Source of the DNA: Neckera pumila
Lineage: Eukaryota > Streptophyta > Bryopsida > Hypnales > Neckeraceae
Reading direction: 5' to 3'
DNA: 64,000 bases
Assembly: GCA_963969595.1 (NCBI GenBank)
Contig: OZ018408.1
Coordinates: forward strand, 3,159,823-3,223,822
Under the pieces are notes generated by a model. It made no database searches and was not told where the DNA came from. It saw only the letters and a program-made list of their open reading frames with translations. Below, one piece after another: positions 36,300 through 47,482 of this stretch. The first letter of the stretch is position 1. Each line of letters begins with the position of its first letter. Made by a program: the position numbers and the translations under genes.

Positions 36300-36590
36300 T
36301 GACCATTACATGACATTTCGGGACATTAGAAGCTTGTTTCAAGCCCGTTCCCTAATCAGTCCGATTTTGTGAACAGCGGTACAGGTTGTCAATTTCTTTT
36401 TAAATTTGTTTGTTTACTATTATTATTTAACTTTCAAATATCATTTTAGGCATTTTTTTTTCAAAAATGATGTGGCACGAGGCCGGCTACATTGGCCAAT
36501 TGCTGCAACTGTGTTCCCGCAGTCAGGAAACGCAACAAATTCTCCGAGAACTCACGGTCTTCCAATGCCCCAAAAAGTCATCTAAAGCTA
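36300..36590. repeat. Second copy of the GC-rich core found at 32150-32420
   Basis: Shared words in order: GTTTCA(A/G)GCC(C/T)GTTCCCT, GTGAACA..GGTAC(A/G)GG, GTGGCA, CCAATTGCTGC, AACGCAACA and GAACTCAC. The copy is diverged; its own ends were not identified. A third fragment (GGGAGGGCCGTTTTAGAC) occurs at about 39925. Confidence 0.6.
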
Positions 36591-36858
36591 TGAGATTAGG
36601 ATGATACTCAAAAGCACCATTCTAATAGAGATATTGCTGTATTACTAGTTTTTGTGTTCTATTTTTCTTTAACCTCATGTAAATATGTATTTCAACCGTT
36701 GTAGGGAATTCAATTTCTGATGCTAGATGTATTTTTTGTGTATTTGATATAAGAAGTATACAAATTGAGGTTTACAATAGCAACAAAATTTTGTATTCAT
36801 ATTGACTATGATCAAACGACATCCCAATACTATATGAAACCAAAGTTTTTTGATGTAT

Positions 36859-36995
36859 AAGTGAGTGGATTTTAGGTGACATAAAAAAAAAACGTGTTTT
36901 AATGTCAACAATGGTGTCCATTGATGTTATATTGGACATCATTGTTGACATGAAAATATGTTTTTTATTTAAAGTCACCTAGAATCTGTTCACTT
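36859..36995. repeat. Long hairpin with about 62-bp arms
   Basis: The left arm begins AAGTGAGTGGATTTTAGGTG and ends ATGTCAACAATGGTGTCCA. The right arm is its near-complement (TGGACATCATTGTTGACAT ... GTCACCTAGAATCTGTTCACTT), with a loop of about 12 nt. TTTTCTTATAGTG at 37035-37047 (inverted CACTATAAGAAAA) just outside suggests the subterminal region of a CACTA-type element or MITE. Confidence 0.7.
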
Positions 36996-37049
36996 AGATG
37001 TCCATTGTTATATTGAACGTCACCTAAAACAAAGTTTTCTTATAGTGAA

Positions 37050-40000
37050 ATTAAAATCACTATTGCACCTCCTATATGCTTCAAAAGCTACAAAATATTC
37101 ACATATTCTATGAGTATGGTACTAGTTTTGAACTTGATGCATGAGGTTTAGAAGTTAAAATGGAAATCAATTGAAAATGATGATTGCAAAATTATCGGTC
37201 CAATGGTATACGTCTCGCTATATTTTAGTACGTACCTCATATTTTAGAATCAAACACAAGACATTATATATAATTCTCCACAATTTTTTAAGTTGTAAAT
37301 AACCAACAAAGTGCATTATACTATTCAAGATTGATTGACCTCCCTAAACCTTAAGTTTTATAATCATGAGATAATCAAATAAACATTGGAGGTATAGAGT
37401 AATAAATATAGAGGTTGGAAGTTGATGATGAATTCATCCAACTTTGAAAGTTGCAACCAAACTATATCACTTATATCTCATTTTAAGTTGTAAAATACAA
37501 ATATTTGTTCAATTTCAAAGTTCAAATGTATTAGCGTTTTTTCTAATATTTCTTGTGAGTGAAGATTGAACATGTAAAGCATGAATTTCATTAGACTAGA
37601 GTTTTCTCTACCTTAATATAGACATTGTCACTCTTTAAATGTCAATAGGTAGTATATCATTGCATCAATTTATACTTTTCATTTATTTACAATAACTAAG
37701 ATGCAAAAAGTGCAATAAAAATAACAATATCTTTTACAATTATTAGGGTAATAAAAATGGTAATTTTACCTCAATCTTAAGAGAACCAACATCTAGTCAA
37801 GGAATAATGACTATTTTTAAAAGCTTGGTGTAAGAGTTGCATGACATGGATGCTAGACTAGATGAAGTGCATTCAAGTATGTTGTAGAAGCAATTTATAA
37901 ATTTTTAGCAATATGACTATCTCTTGAAAAGATGATGCCACATTTGCCAAACAACCACCCCTCTTCCAGAGCCATAGATCTTGATACCCCCGTCTTCCCC
38001 CGCCATGATCTCCAACTGGAAAAATAAATAATCACCATTGATTGCCATCCTGAAAGGCAATCTTGTTTGTCAGTTTGCAATATGGATATGGATATAGAAC
38101 TGGAGAATTAAAATGTTTGCACAATATGCAACAACAAAGATTCCAAGAAAAAAAGACAACAACAATGACAATTGGCATAATCAACTAAAGTTTGCAAGAG
38201 AGAGTCTTGGTACCTTTCTAAATTTTAAAATAAAAAAATTTTAACCTAGAAATGAGTAGATTTACCCTACCTCAAAAGTATTGTAATTGGTTCATTATAG
38301 AGATAATTTGAGGGGAACTAAGGTTAATGGAAGTGGATAGGATGAGTTAATTGCTATTCCACATACCCAAACTAAAGTCTTCAATTTCCTTTGAATTAGA
38401 ACCAAATATTGAAAATACATAAGGTAAGCAAACCCGTTATAGACTAAAGGTTCAAGTTCTAATTTTTTCTTTTGTATCCCAACATAACCTTGTGGAAGGC
38501 AAATTTTGCAATCTTATACTAGTAGCAAAAAGATGTCTCGATGTTGTTAGCTCATATGAGCTCCCAAAAAATTCAAGATTTGAACAAGAGATCTTTGGCA
38601 ATGTTCACTCATTGGCTAAATTGTCAAACCTTAGGGCACTTTTTGAAATAAATTGCCTCCCTCAAGTACCATACAAATCTATTGCAAAAGTTTCCTAGAT
38701 AAACAATTTGATTCCTTGTTCCCAAGTGCTATTTGTAAGTAAAGTTTTCTTTTTTCAAACTTAAGTCATTATGCCTAATAGTTAGAAGCTTGTGGGATAC
38801 GAAGAATGGACATAACTAAATGCCTAAGTTTATGAATTCTTATTAATGTATAATATAATTGATAAAAAGAAATAAACCAAAGGTTGTCTTTGTCTAAAGA
38901 TTCACAGTATTAAAAAAAATAGTAATTTCAACACGTATTTAAGAAGAGATTTTGGTTTCATACTAATCCACATTAATCATCAAATATTGTTTTATTCCAT
39001 CCTATAAAAAACTAATTACTAAAAGCTAGGGCTTTTTTGCTCTCCATGCTACCAATGGTGTCCATAGAATATTAAAAATTTCAAGGATCCATTTCTAACT
39101 TGGAAGATCTTGGTGACAAAAATTTGACCCTTATATGGCAACACGGATTTGGAAATCCCCAAAGAGTGAACCTCAATATAGGTTGTTTTTTTGTGGAGAA
39201 TAGCATGCACTAGACTAACGAACTTAAACAAAGCATGAAGTGAAAGCCACAATGGTCATAGAAGTGAGTTGGTTGCTTATGCCAATGGATAAAGCAGCTT
39301 CTATTAGAAGTGATCATCATTGAAGGTTAAATTTTCCTTTTGCAACAAAACTTTGCATCTTGTACAATAGTTTCTTCATAACTGTAAACAAAAACATTCA
39401 AGGGTAATTATTGCAAGAGCCATAATAAAGTTCTTTCAATTTTCCATCTCAATGTGGGCATCTTAATATAAATACTTAAAAGGATTCACAAATTTTTTTA
39501 TTTCATTGGATGGATTGATAAATGTTCAAAAATCTTTAAATCATTCTATTTGATTGACTCCATAATCCCTAAAGCCCTAAGTGTACCTTTGAAGGACAAA
39601 TGAAGGTTTGATTTGGTTCATGTGATTTCAATTCTTGGTAAAGTTTTCTTCATTTTTTTTCTAAAAAATAAATTAGCTTTTTGGGAATATAATTTGTGTT
39701 TAAATTAATGCCATATAAAGCTCAAAATTGTTGAGTTTTGGTAGCAAAAAAAATCACAAGATTTCAAAATCATACCTCCTTAGATATCATATTTTTGTTT
39801 ATATATGACACAATTGATTCATATTATTAATATTACAATTGCTCTTAGGAGTCTAATGGCATCCTTGATGCCAATTTTTCAAAGTGTAGTCTTTGTAATG
39901 AATACATTAGATGAGATTTGAAGCCAAGGGAGGGCCGTTTTAGACTTCTTTTCCAAGCTGGGAACTAGTCAAAATATTAAATGATTAAAAATATTAATAA

Positions 40001-41450
40001 AAATAAAAAATAAAAAAAAATAAAAAATCAGTAAAAAATCTTTGAAAAATCTTATTTGTTGTAGTAGTCTTTTGGCAATGACAGATTTATGCTATGGCAA
40101 AGTTTTCAATCATTTATAAACAAAGTTTTTTTTCATTTAAAAAAGTTAAATGAATTTTTCATATCATTGAACTATCTAATGCAATTTATGTCTTGCAAGC
40201 TGATGATTTTTTTTTTGGAATTTTATATGGCCACTATTCTGCACTATCTAGGAACTCAAGGCCTTGTTCACAACCTCAATCTCATCTAATGTATGAGGCA
40301 ATTTTAAAAGAATTTCAATTTATTACAACATTGATCTTTGATTCACAATGCATGGCATCAAATTTGGAATGTGTTTTAGCCATCTGCATACCGATAGTCG
40401 GGATGCTCTCATATGTGATTGGTTAGTGATTACCTAAATCCTAATAAATAAAACATCTATGTTTTTAATATTGGCAATAATGCAATGCAATGCAATAAAA
40501 ATTTATAAATATAAATAAATAAATTTGAACCTACAATAATTCTTCAATTATGAAATATCAAAATTATATTATTATAATATTTTAATAATTATTTTAAGAT
40601 ATTACAAACTTAGTGATGTTGGTGAAGGGGCATACAAATTATATGAAGCAATAGTTGTAGTTTAAAGGAGATTGGTGCATGCATCTAGGTTCATTTTATA
40701 ACTTTTATTAGTTTTGGTGGCATCATGGTATTATGGACATGTTGTGACTTCATTTTATCGTTTTAGTCATTTGGCCTCATGACTCTATGGCTAAGTCATG
40801 CCCAAGTGTCTCTTCACACCTTGTACACCCTATCTTCATCAATATATAAACATATATCACCAAATGGCTAAACTAATTCTAACCTAAAGGTTGTCACTAA
40901 AATAAAAGATGTTTTTTTAACAAATTCTCCAAATTATGGTTAAAATGTCAAATGTCAAACTAGAAAATATCCTATATAAAAACCATTATTATTATTGTCA
41001 TTAGATGTGTGTTTAAAATACGTATTATTTTCTTAAAATGATTATTAATATTTTTATAATTATTATTGTTCTTAAAGTAAATAAGGCCTAATATACACTC
41101 ATCCAAAAGAGCCACCATTCATTTTATGCCACTTTCATTTACACTAGTCTCCCTTAAACTCCAATGGCAAGCATAACTACTTCGAGAGTTCAAGAGTTCA
41201 TTGAAACATTTCAATGGAGTTAAAAGCATTTTTTACTCGAAAGATGGACATTCCAGAGAGAAATCTAATGGCACTATTAGGTGCTCTATCCTTTTGATTT
41301 TAAAAATTTGTAGAATATTATACCAATGTCAAAAATCACTACGGATTTGCTTTCTTTGAGGAGGCTAAAATTCTTAAACTCTTAACAGTCTTTGGGTGCT
41401 TCTGCCTTATAAAGAAAAAATTCCGATATTCATCCACGAACACATTTCTT
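37050..41450. other. AT-rich intergenic sequence, no recognised gene
   Basis: Only short unrecognised ORFs. There is a repeat fragment at about 39920-39960 (see 36300-36590). Confidence 0.45.
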
Positions 41451-41927
41451 CATCCACTCTGGACGTACGCCATCGTACCCTGAACGTCCAAACTAGCCCA
41501 ATCGGATGAAAATCGTTGCCGTAGTATATAGACTCGAGGCGTACCCTCGCCTTCTTCGTCGTCTCGCACGGAGCTCCTCAGCTCCCAAGGTCGGAGCTCA
41601 TCCCTTCGAGCTCATCTCATGCCGACGCCCTTTCCTGCATATTGTCATGAGGTTTGCTCACGATTCGCCCTTCTCACTAGCTTATATTTTTATTTCTTTT
41701 GCATTTTGAGAGAAATTTGATCGAATTTGGTCAAGTTTTCAGTACTTGCCGGTGCACTTCTCGGAGCTTCAGTTTTCGTTGTCAGCAAGCAATCTACTTC
41801 AATACCTTTTCGGTTTCGAGGGCGTAACAAAAGTTCGAGAGGTTTACTACAGTATTTGTTTCCGATGCTTTTAAATTTGAAGTAGTTTCGTTTCTCCCGT
41901 AGTTAGATTGGCGGAGTTTCGGAATTA

Positions 41928-42290
41928 GAAATTAGGGTTTGAGGAGGAGGAGGAGATTTTTACGGTGGTGTGAAGGTGAATGTGGAACCTTTTTTTAAAG
42001 TTTAGATTCTGTCGTGCCATTGCTTCTTTTGTCTCTCATGTTTAGACGATCGAATTCGGTGACAGAATCTGCAGCTTGAGTTTTCGTGGTCTGCAAGGGT
42101 ACTTAAATAGGTCTGGTGGCGTCTTCGTGGTCAGCAGGTTTGCTTCAAGGGCTTAGGTTTTGAGGCTCGTTTCTTATAGAATTCTCGTTTGAGAAGTTAT
42201 CTGAAAGTTTTTCATCAGAGGTGTCCGTAGTCAGTGGAGTGTTGGAATTAGAAATTAGGGTTTGAGGAAGAGGTGGGAGGAGTACAGGCG
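41928..42290 (+). repeat. Duplicated segment in the kinase leader
   Basis: GGAATTAGAAATTAGGGTTT followed by GAGGA(G/A)GAGG occurs at about 41919-41952 and again at about 42243-42275. GTGGTCAGCA-like words also recur. It looks like an internal duplication within the presumed 5' leader of the kinase gene. Confidence 0.6.
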
Positions 42291-42396
42291 GTGGTGCTTG
42301 TTGGGTTGACGTGAGTCTGAAGGGGGAGTAATTTGTGTTGAGTTTAGGGCATTCTAGGGCTTCTTGTGAAGCAGGAGGGAGCTCGGCGTGTGCACA

Positions 42397-45003
42397 ATGC
42401 CGCTACCGTCGTCGCACGTGCGTATTCCTGGTCGAACGCCACCGTTGTCGCCAATTCGGGAGCGGGAGCGACCGGGGACTGTGCGCGACCGGCTGTCCGA
42501 GCGGGATCGGGAGCGCGGGCCTGCGCGCGATGATTCACGAGGGCGTATGCGGGACGCAGACTGGATCAATGATAGAGAGAGGAACGACAGAGACAGGAAC
42601 GATAGAGGCAGGGACAGGATCAGTGACCGCGACCGTGAACGCGAAAGAGAAAGAGAGAGAGGAGATAGAGAGCGGGACAGGGATAGAGACCGAGAACTTG
42701 AGAAGGAACGGGAAAGAGAAAGGGAAAGAGAACGAGAACGAGAGCGGGAAAGAGAACGGGACAGGGATAGGAGAGCACGCATGAGAGCTCGAGAGGCTGA
42801 TCGAGAACCTGGTGAAATTACGACGACCTCAAGCAGAAGAGAAGACGGAGAAATCGATGCGAGAGAATATAGAAATGCTCCATCAAACAATGCTCGTAAT
42901 GTGACAACTGATTCAGGAGGCAGAAGTAGTGCTTCTTCTCCACAGAAGAAGAGGAAGTTCAATCCAATTGTCTGGGACTTGGACGATTCGAAAGCTGGTG
43001 CGGGAACTCAAGCTTCAACCTCTCAACAACAGGCAGGACCTCCTCATCCTTCGTCCAAGTTCGGTCCAAATTCCCCAAATTCGCCGGGATCCCTTAAGAC
43101 TTCTCCACTAAACGCCGATGCGAATGCTTCATCGTCTCACAAATCGTCTCCTGCAATGGGAAGAAGTTCCCCTCAAGTGAGGTTGAGAGGTAAGGCTTCC
43201 GCCTCCCCTTCTGTGGCTCGTGTGATGGGCAAGAATTCATCTTCCTCTCCTAGTGATAGAGCTATCGAGATCAACAGATCAAGCGAGCGGGTGTCTACTT
43301 CGCCACAAGCTGATGCTGTTGTTAATGGAAAGACGGCAAACTCCCCATCTTCGTCTTCGCCATCTTCCTCTTATGATGAGGAGAGAGGGAGAGATCTGCA
43401 AAGTGTGAGAGACTTGCAAAGTGGTGATGTGCATATGCAGGATGTGAGAAGGGTTAACGGTACACCTGATTCAGAGGATGCTCTTGAACCGGGTCAAATG
43501 CTCGATAGTCCAGTGCTGACAAGTAGGCAAGAGGAAGAAGATGGCGGAGGTACTCCAGCTCCTATCACCATAGCTAGGTCACGATGGGCTGAAGATCCTC
43601 ACTCGCCTGAGCAAAACTCCTCCCCTTCGTTGCGAGCGCCAAAGAATGCTCGTGTGCAGAGATCCAAAAGTGCAGACAGTGATGAACAGGGCAGAGCTCC
43701 AAGCACCTCACCTGAGCCTGGGGAGTTCAGGCAAGAGAAGGGAAGTGGCAATGCGAACAAAGGTAGTCAGGATGGAGAAGAGTATGAGCGAGAGTTGAAC
43801 AAGAAGGAGTTGCAGGAGCTTGATGAGGATAGTGGAAGTGAGGACAGAGAGGTTCAGCAGCCTGAGCTTGAATCTGAACCCGAAGTTGAACCAATCGGAA
43901 TCGGTCCCCAGCATCGAGCTATTGATATGTTGAAGGGTTGTAGATCAGTAGATGAGTTTGAGAAGCTGAATAAGATAGATGAGGGAACATACGGTGTTGT
44001 GTTTCGTGCCAGAGATAAGAAAACTGGGGAGCTTGTGGCTTTGAAGAAGGTGAAGATGGAGAAGGAGAAAGGTGGATTTCCCATGACTTCGTTGCGAGAG
44101 ATTAATGTGTTGTTGTCGTTTCATCATCCTTCCGTTGTTGATGTGAAGGAGGTTGTGGTTGGCAACATGCTCGATAATATTTTCATGGTTATGGAATACA
44201 TGGAGCATGACCTGAAGGGGTTGATGGAGACTATGAAGCAGCCGTTTAGTCAGAGTGAGGTAAAGTGCTTGATGTTGCAGCTGTTTGATGGGGTGAAATA
44301 CCTGCACGATAACTGGGTCTTGCACAGGGATTTGAAAACATCAAACCTTCTGTTGAACAATCGTGGAGAGTTGAAGATTTGTGATTTTGGTCTAGCTAGA
44401 CAATATGGTGATCCTTTGAAGGAGTACACGCATGAAGTGGTTACTCTGTGGTACAGGGCGCCAGAGCTTCTGCTTGGAGCAAGGAAGTACTCTACGGCTA
44501 TTGATATGTGGTCCTTAGGGTGTATAATGGCTGAGTTCCTTGCAAAGGAGCCATTATTTCCTGGGAAGTCAGTTCTTGATGAGATTGATAAGATATTCAA
44601 GACTCTGGGCACTCCGAATGAGAAGATTTGGCCCGACTTTGTGAAACTCCCTGGTGTAAGGTGTAATTTCACAAAGCAGCCGTTCAATAGGTTAAGGGAG
44701 AAGTTCCCAGCAACGGCGTTTGCTGGAAGACCAACCTTGTCTGAGAAGGGGTTTGATTTGTTGAATAGATTGCTTACTTACGATCCTTCGAAGCGCATCA
44801 CAGCTAAGGAGGCTCTGGACCATGAATGGTTCCGGGAAGTTCCCTTGCCCAAGGCAAAAGAGTTCATGCCCACATTTCCAGCTCGAAGTGAGCACGATAG
44901 ACGGATCCGGCGGCTTCTGAAGAGCCCCGATCCATTGGAGGAGCAGAGGAAGCGGGAATTGCTGAAGAAGTCGGATCTTGGAGGTGGGGGTCTGTTCGGT
45001 TAA
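42397..45003 (+). CDS. CDKG / CDK11-type cyclin-dependent kinase, single uninterrupted ORF, 868 aa
   Basis: The ATG at 42397 ([20 protein letters not shown]) opens an 868-codon ORF with no intron. Residues about 20-135 are a low-complexity [10 protein letters not shown] tract, as in splicing-associated kinases. A Ser/Pro-rich disordered part with the basic KKRKF follows, then an acidic stretch. The kinase domain starts near residue 520: [14 protein letters not shown] (Gly loop), VALKKV (Lys), the cyclin-binding helix PMTSLRE at 44080-44100 (PLTSLRE in most CDKGs), LHRDLKTSN near residue 642, DFGLARQYG near 662 and VTLWYRAPE near 683. All catalytic residues are present. CDKGs pair with cyclin L and act in the nucleus on transcription-coupled splicing. 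The absence of introns over 2.6 kb contrasts with the other genes here. Confidence 0.93.
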   Translation: MPLPSSHVRIPGRTPPLSPIRERERPGTVRDRLSERDRERGPARDDSRGRMRDADWINDRERNDRDRNDRGRDRISDRDRERERERERGDRERDRDRDRELEKERERERERERERERERERDRDRRARMRAREADREPGEITTTSSRREDGEIDAREYRNAPSNNARNVTTDSGGRSSASSPQKKRKFNPIVWDLDDSKAGAGTQASTSQQQAGPPHPSSKFGPNSPNSPGSLKTSPLNADANASSSHKSSPAMGRSSPQVRLRGKASASPSVARVMGKNSSSSPSDRAIEINRSSERVSTSPQADAVVNGKTANSPSSSSPSSSYDEERGRDLQSVRDLQSGDVHMQDVRRVNGTPDSEDALEPGQMLDSPVLTSRQEEEDGGGTPAPITIARSRWAEDPHSPEQNSSPSLRAPKNARVQRSKSADSDEQGRAPSTSPEPGEFRQEKGSGNANKGSQDGEEYERELNKKELQELDEDSGSEDREVQQPELESEPEVEPIGIGPQHRAIDMLKGCRSVDEFEKLNKIDEGTYGVVFRARDKKTGELVALKKVKMEKEKGGFPMTSLREINVLLSFHHPSVVDVKEVVVGNMLDNIFMVMEYMEHDLKGLMETMKQPFSQSEVKCLMLQLFDGVKYLHDNWVLHRDLKTSNLLLNNRGELKICDFGLARQYGDPLKEYTHEVVTLWYRAPELLLGARKYSTAIDMWSLGCIMAEFLAKEPLFPGKSVLDEIDKIFKTLGTPNEKIWPDFVKLPGVRCNFTKQPFNRLREKFPATAFAGRPTLSEKGFDLLNRLLTYDPSKRITAKEALDHEWFREVPLPKAKEFMPTFPARSEHDRRIRRLLKSPDPLEEQRKRELLKKSDLGGGGLFG

Positions 45004-45040
45004 TCAGGTGATGTAGAAATTGTCATCATAGCTTGCAATG

Positions 45041-45280
45041 ACAATCAGATGTTTCGAATTAAAATCACCCCGCTTCTTTGCATGTCTCGGACTTGTTCTA
45101 TTCCATATTTGACAGCTATTATCTTTGTATTATGTTGAGTGTCGATTTTTACACGTGAGGTGGGAGTCCGTTCGGTCAGATGAGAGCCTGTATCAATTTT
45201 AGCAGAAAGTGTTGAGGCAAAATCAGATGTTTTAAATTGAAATTACCCCACTTCTGTGTCCGTCACGAACTTGTTTGACA
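45041..45280 (+). repeat. Diverged tandem duplication in the kinase 3' region
   Basis: The segment at about 45041-45096 (CAGATGTTTCGAATTAAAAT, CACCCCGCTTCT, ACTTGTT) recurs at about 45223-45278 as CAGATGTTTTAAATTGAAAT, TACCCCACTTCTG, ACTTGTT. Unit spacing is about 180 bp. It lies in the presumed 3' UTR. Confidence 0.65.
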
Positions 45281-45938
45281 ACTTCTCTCTGTGTGATGTA
45301 TGTCTTCTTCCATACGGAGGTTCGAATCTTCAAGATCATGTGAGCATTACCGTAAGGTATGTACACCTAAAAGTGTCCAAGTAAGGATTTGAGCGTGGTT
45401 CATATCATTGGACTCCCTTAATTTTTAGTGAGTCTTGTTGGCGATTGAAAGAGCATTCCAATTCATCTTTGCATGTATTTTCTCGCCATTTTATGAATAA
45501 CTTTTGAATTTCGAAAGTGTTGATAGCAGTTGTATCCATAATTGACCCGAGCCTCTCATATTTATACCATGGACATTTTTGTTAAGAAATACAAGGGGTC
45601 CCTTTGGGAAGGATTGCAATTTAGTGGGCACTTTACGTGAATTGAAAATTTCTATTAGTCTGATTATTTGGATACTCTACATATTCCTTCTGATTCAGAT
45701 TGGAGATCAAGTCCAAAGCTTTTCTCTTCAGGGCAGCCCTGGATTTTTTCTATTTTGTCACTAGGAAGGTGTGTATCTAATTCACAATGGCTCGTTAAAT
45801 AAGTTGTGTACCGTTATCTAATTTACAATGACTTTCTAACCCTGGTCCGCTGAAACAACCCAGCTGAAACAACCCAGTACGGTTTGTTCTCATCCTCCGA
45901 AGAGCTACAGTAGTGTGTCCAATAGGCACCATCAGGAA

Positions 45939-46024
45939 AGTACCCCCCCAATGAAACAGTACTGTTTCAAACGCAGTATTGCAACAGTAAAGTATTGCAA
46001 CAACATTGACACAATGGGGGGTTA
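45939..46024. mobile_element. Tiny inverted-repeat element (about 85 bp)
   Basis: The ends TACCCCCCCAATG and (inverted) TAACCCCCCATTG flank a core with the palindrome TGAAACAGTACTGTTTCA and two tandem copies of AGTATTGCAACA. It may be a minimal MITE or a solo foldback. Confidence 0.4.
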
Positions 46025-46049
46025 GTTCCCTATGACATCTAATTTCATC

Positions 46050-47460
46050 CATTTCATAAGATTCTCATTTTTTGTTTCCGAGCACTTGATTCTCTTTAGC
46101 AAACATTCTATTGTTCAAAGAGTGCAATTATGTTTCACCTCAAAATTTGACTTTCTTACTTCAAAGAATGGTCCTTACTCATGGCTTCGATAAAGTCACA
46201 TAAAATCTTTAAAAAACCACCATACTAGAATTTTACATTGAAAACTCATAGCAAGAAAATCCTTGTGAGAATTAGTAAATTTTACCTTGGATTTTTGGTT
46301 TCAAAGTTTATCTATGAATATATATAAGTGCAATTGTAAATCCAACCGTATGGACTTATCCATGGATTGTTGTTTACAATAGTATACAATTGTAGTTGAA
46401 AGTCATCACTCTATTATTCCGAAGGTACACTTTATAACACATCTTTACATTTATTAGAAATTCAATCCTAGATTATTCCTCTAAGCTTGTACTTTACATC
46501 CCATCTTCACATTTCCAGGAAAATGGACCCTGTCAAGGTCATTTAGGAGTAAAATTTCGATCCACATGAAAATCAAATGACTGACACATGAAAATTATCC
46601 TGGAATGTCCAGCTCAGGATATGGCCACACAGCGTATTTACATTCAAATTTGTTGCCCAACCTTGACAACCATCTTGAGCTATGTTAACTATATTACCCA
46701 AGTAATGCATCGTGTGAAAAATGGAAATATTTAAAATTGATGAAAGTCCACCAAGAACTGAATGCTTCTATGTCCGATGTGCCAGAAACACATCCGGGTT
46801 ATTTTGAGAGTTCCCAGCTATTGGAAAACTTGGGAAAAGACGAAAAGGTGCTAGATCTGCCAGCAACATGCTTCTGCAGCGACAGCGATGCCACTTCAGT
46901 TTCCAGCCACGTACACTGCTTCTCACGACATATGCACAGTTTGAGAGAACGCTGTTGTAGACATGCACATCACATTCAAAGAATTAGTTCTCGGAAGAAA
47001 AGAATATTGCACCATCTCCGCAGTTCAACTTCAATTTTTTTCAAGCAGAAATTCGCAAAAAGAAACAATTGACTTAACTTACTATCAGCGCAGATCACAG
47101 GTTACTCAACTCTCCAAAGAAACAAGAGGACGGAAAAAATCAAGACTACAGAAACAGCCAGACGTAGAGATAGCTTCAACCCTGCTACTGTAGATAAGGT
47201 AGAGGAGTGCCGGAGTGGCGAAATCGGTGGGTACAAGAGCCAAATCTACAGATATCTATTCTATTTTAACACTGTAGATCTTACGCAATTTCAAATCAGT
47301 AAGTTGTATAGTCACTTTCAGTGACAGTAGACAACCCATTTCCATTCAAAATTTAGAGGTCATATAGCCATAGACATTTAACCAAGTGAATGAACAGAGG
47401 AGTTGCTGTTACCAATAGGTGTCAGTATAGGAGAAAGCTAGGATCGGGTGCCTAACAGTT
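46050..47460. other. No recognised feature
   Basis: An ORF at 46737-47072 (+) has no recognisable domain. GTGCCGGAGTGGCGAAATCGG at about 47208 resembles a tRNA D-arm but lacks the remainder of a tRNA. Confidence 0.35.
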
Positions 47461-47482
47461 TTGGAATCCTCTACCTTGAGAC

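Noticed and set aside
42354..42962. 202-codon minus-strand ORF rich in Ser/Arg/Leu
   Set aside because: It is the antisense shadow of the RE/RD-rich part of the CDKG ORF.
47195..47260. tRNA-like GTGCCGGAGTGGCGAAATCGG
   Set aside because: No matching acceptor stem, anticodon arm or T-loop follows.
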